Shown piece after piece: positions 6,016-6,812 of a stretch of DNA of 6,812 bases (its first letter is position 1; every line of letters starts with the position of its first letter). Under the pieces are notes generated by a model. The model was given only the letters and a program-made list of their open reading frames with translations, was not told the origin of the DNA and ran no database searches. This stretch comes from Anderseniella sp. Lineage in GTDB: Bacteria; Pseudomonadota; Alphaproteobacteria; Rhizobiales; Aestuariivirgaceae. Location of the stretch: assembly GCA_013041995.1 (NCBI GenBank), contig JABDRA010000694.1, positions 1-6,812 of the forward strand, written 5' to 3'. The position numbers were made by a program, and so were the translations under genes.

Positions 6016-6810
6016 TCATTCGCCTGTCCATTCAGGCATGGGCTCCTTGCGTGTGAAGGCGCCGATTCCAGCTTCCGTATCGCGCGCCATCATGTTTTCC
6101 GCCATTACGCGTCCGGCAAAGGCATAGGCCTCGTCCAAAGGCATTGCGGCTTGTTCATAAAAGGCACGTTTTCCGATCTTGACTGCCGCGGGCGATTTGT
6201 CAGCGATGATGCGTGTCATTTCCATCGATGTTTTTTCCAGCGCCTCGCGCGGTACGACACGATTCACCAAGCCCATTTCGGCCACGCGTGATGCGGGTAG
6301 GAATTGCCCCAGAAGCAGCATCTCCATCGCCAGTTTGCGCGGCACGTTGCGGCTTAGTGCAACCATGGGCGTAGAGCAGAACAGTCCGATATTGACGCCC
6401 GAAGTCGCGAAGGTCGCATCCTCCGCCGCCACTGCCAAATCGCAGGACCCAACGAGTTGGCATCCTGCTGCAGTTGCGATCCCCTTAACTTCCGCAATCA
6501 CCGGCTGTGGCAAACGCACAATCCGCTGCATCATTGCAGAACAAGTGGCAAAGAGGTCCTGGAAGTATTGAAACCCGCTATCCGCGTCCGCTCTGCGAGC
6601 GGTCATTTCCTTAAGGTTGTGACCTGCGCAGAAATGATTGCCAGCCGAACGCAGGATCACCGCCTTGACCGAGCGATCCTCGACAATTTGGTCGAGAGCA
6701 TCCGATAAAGCCGCCGGTCTGACATCAACGCTTATGGAACCAATTAACAGTATCGCATAAGAGAGGCTTTTGCTGCGATCCGCTCCGGTGGTGTCCGACC
6801 AGAGGAGCAT
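6016..6810 (-). CDS. ECHDC3-like enoyl-CoA hydratase/isomerase family protein, N-terminus abnormal
   Basis: The 264-codon frame is a crotonase-fold protein with CoA thioesters as typical ligands. Supporting features are FCAGHNLKEM (60-69, one oxyanion-hole loop), GIATAAGCQLVGSCDLAVAA (110-129), FATSGVNIGLFCSTPMVALS (134-153), and PRK.A.EMLL..Q..A. with MGLVNRVVP later. The GCQLV.SCD and GLFCSTP blocks match the ECHDC3-type subfamily rather than FadB or DmdD. The two catalytic glutamates of classical hydratases are replaced (Q118, and G138 or nearby), so hydration activity is doubtful. Residues about 20-33 do not match the family, whereas the other two frames there encode TLN- and NAL-like consensus (see findings), suggesting small indels that restore the frame downstream. 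The ATG at 6810 is 2 bases from the window edge, so its ribosome binding site is not visible and the true start could lie outside. It is probably co-transcribed with the GcvT-family gene. Confidence 0.75.
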   Translation of the reverse strand: MLLWSDTTGADRSKSLSYAILLIGSISVDVRPAALSDALDQIVEDRSVKAVILRSAGNHFCAGHNLKEMTARRADADSGFQYFQDLFATCSAMMQRIVRLPQPVIAEVKGIATAAGCQLVGSCDLAVAAEDATFATSGVNIGLFCSTPMVALSRNVPRKLAMEMLLLGQFLPASRVAEMGLVNRVVPREALEKTSMEMTRIIADKSPAAVKIGKRAFYEQAAMPLDEAYAFAGRVMAENMMARDTEAGIGAFTRKEPMPEWTGE

Positions 6811-6812
6811 TG

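Noticed and set aside
5581..6291. 236-codon plus-strand open frame
   Set aside because: It is antisense to the GcvT-family and hydratase-family genes, with no domain signal.
1986..6810. A complete DMSP demethylation operon (DmdA-DmdB-DmdC-DmdD)
   Set aside because: There is no acyl-CoA dehydrogenase, the crotonase lacks the expected glutamates, and the ligase belongs to a separate operon with its own regulator and promoter.
1..6812. CRISPR array, tRNA, rRNA or riboswitch
   Set aside because: I saw no regularly spaced repeats, no tRNA-like cloverleaf and no conserved RNA motif on either strand; gene-free space is limited and filled by IS remnants.

Overview
The window looks like an accessory region of an alphaproteobacterial chromosome or megaplasmid, possibly marine or Rhodobacterales/Rhizobiales-like. 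This rests on codon bias, the transposase relic types and the protein families; no rRNA or marker gene fixes the taxon. All intact genes lie on the minus strand. They form two modules separated by about 0.57 kb that holds a promoter and a wrecked insertion sequence.

Right module (about 4792-6810). An ECHDC3-type enoyl-CoA hydratase/isomerase-family gene runs in from the right edge. After a 54-bp gap comes a GcvT-fold protein of the DmdA-like (dimethylsulfoniopropionate demethylase-like) clade, probably a tetrahydrofolate-dependent demethylase of uncertain substrate. The hydratase-family protein lacks both glutamates of classical enoyl-CoA hydratases. Its N-terminal segment also looks frame-scrambled: the family's TLN...NAL strand is found in the other two frames.

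Middle (about 4226-4791). Reading leftward from the demethylase-like gene there is an IS30-family transposase relic. It keeps the WxGDLI and CDPQSP...ENTN blocks but has lost the middle of the catalytic domain and carries stop codons. Next come a short IS-associated motif and a good sigma70-type promoter for the left operon, with a palindrome over its predicted start site.

Left module (209-4225). A tight operon is transcribed leftward: a GntR/FCD regulator, an AMP-forming acyl-CoA ligase (4-bp ATGA overlap), and a ThDP enzyme (25-bp gap). The ThDP enzyme resembles 2-hydroxyacyl-CoA lyases and oxalyl-CoA decarboxylases. The simplest reading is a catabolic unit that activates a 2-hydroxy acid to its CoA thioester and cleaves it to a carbonyl compound plus formyl-CoA. 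2-Hydroxyisobutyrate (giving acetone) is a good candidate, and oxalate is the main alternative. The regulator probably senses the acid and represses its own promoter.

Left edge (1-about 72). An IS630-family transposase fragment enters from outside the window and stops abruptly. A 15-bp motif next to it recurs in inverted orientation beside the left operon's promoter. The catabolic operon is therefore bracketed by IS debris and by an inverted repeat, and it is visibly richer in GC than the demethylase-like gene. This is consistent with an acquired cassette.
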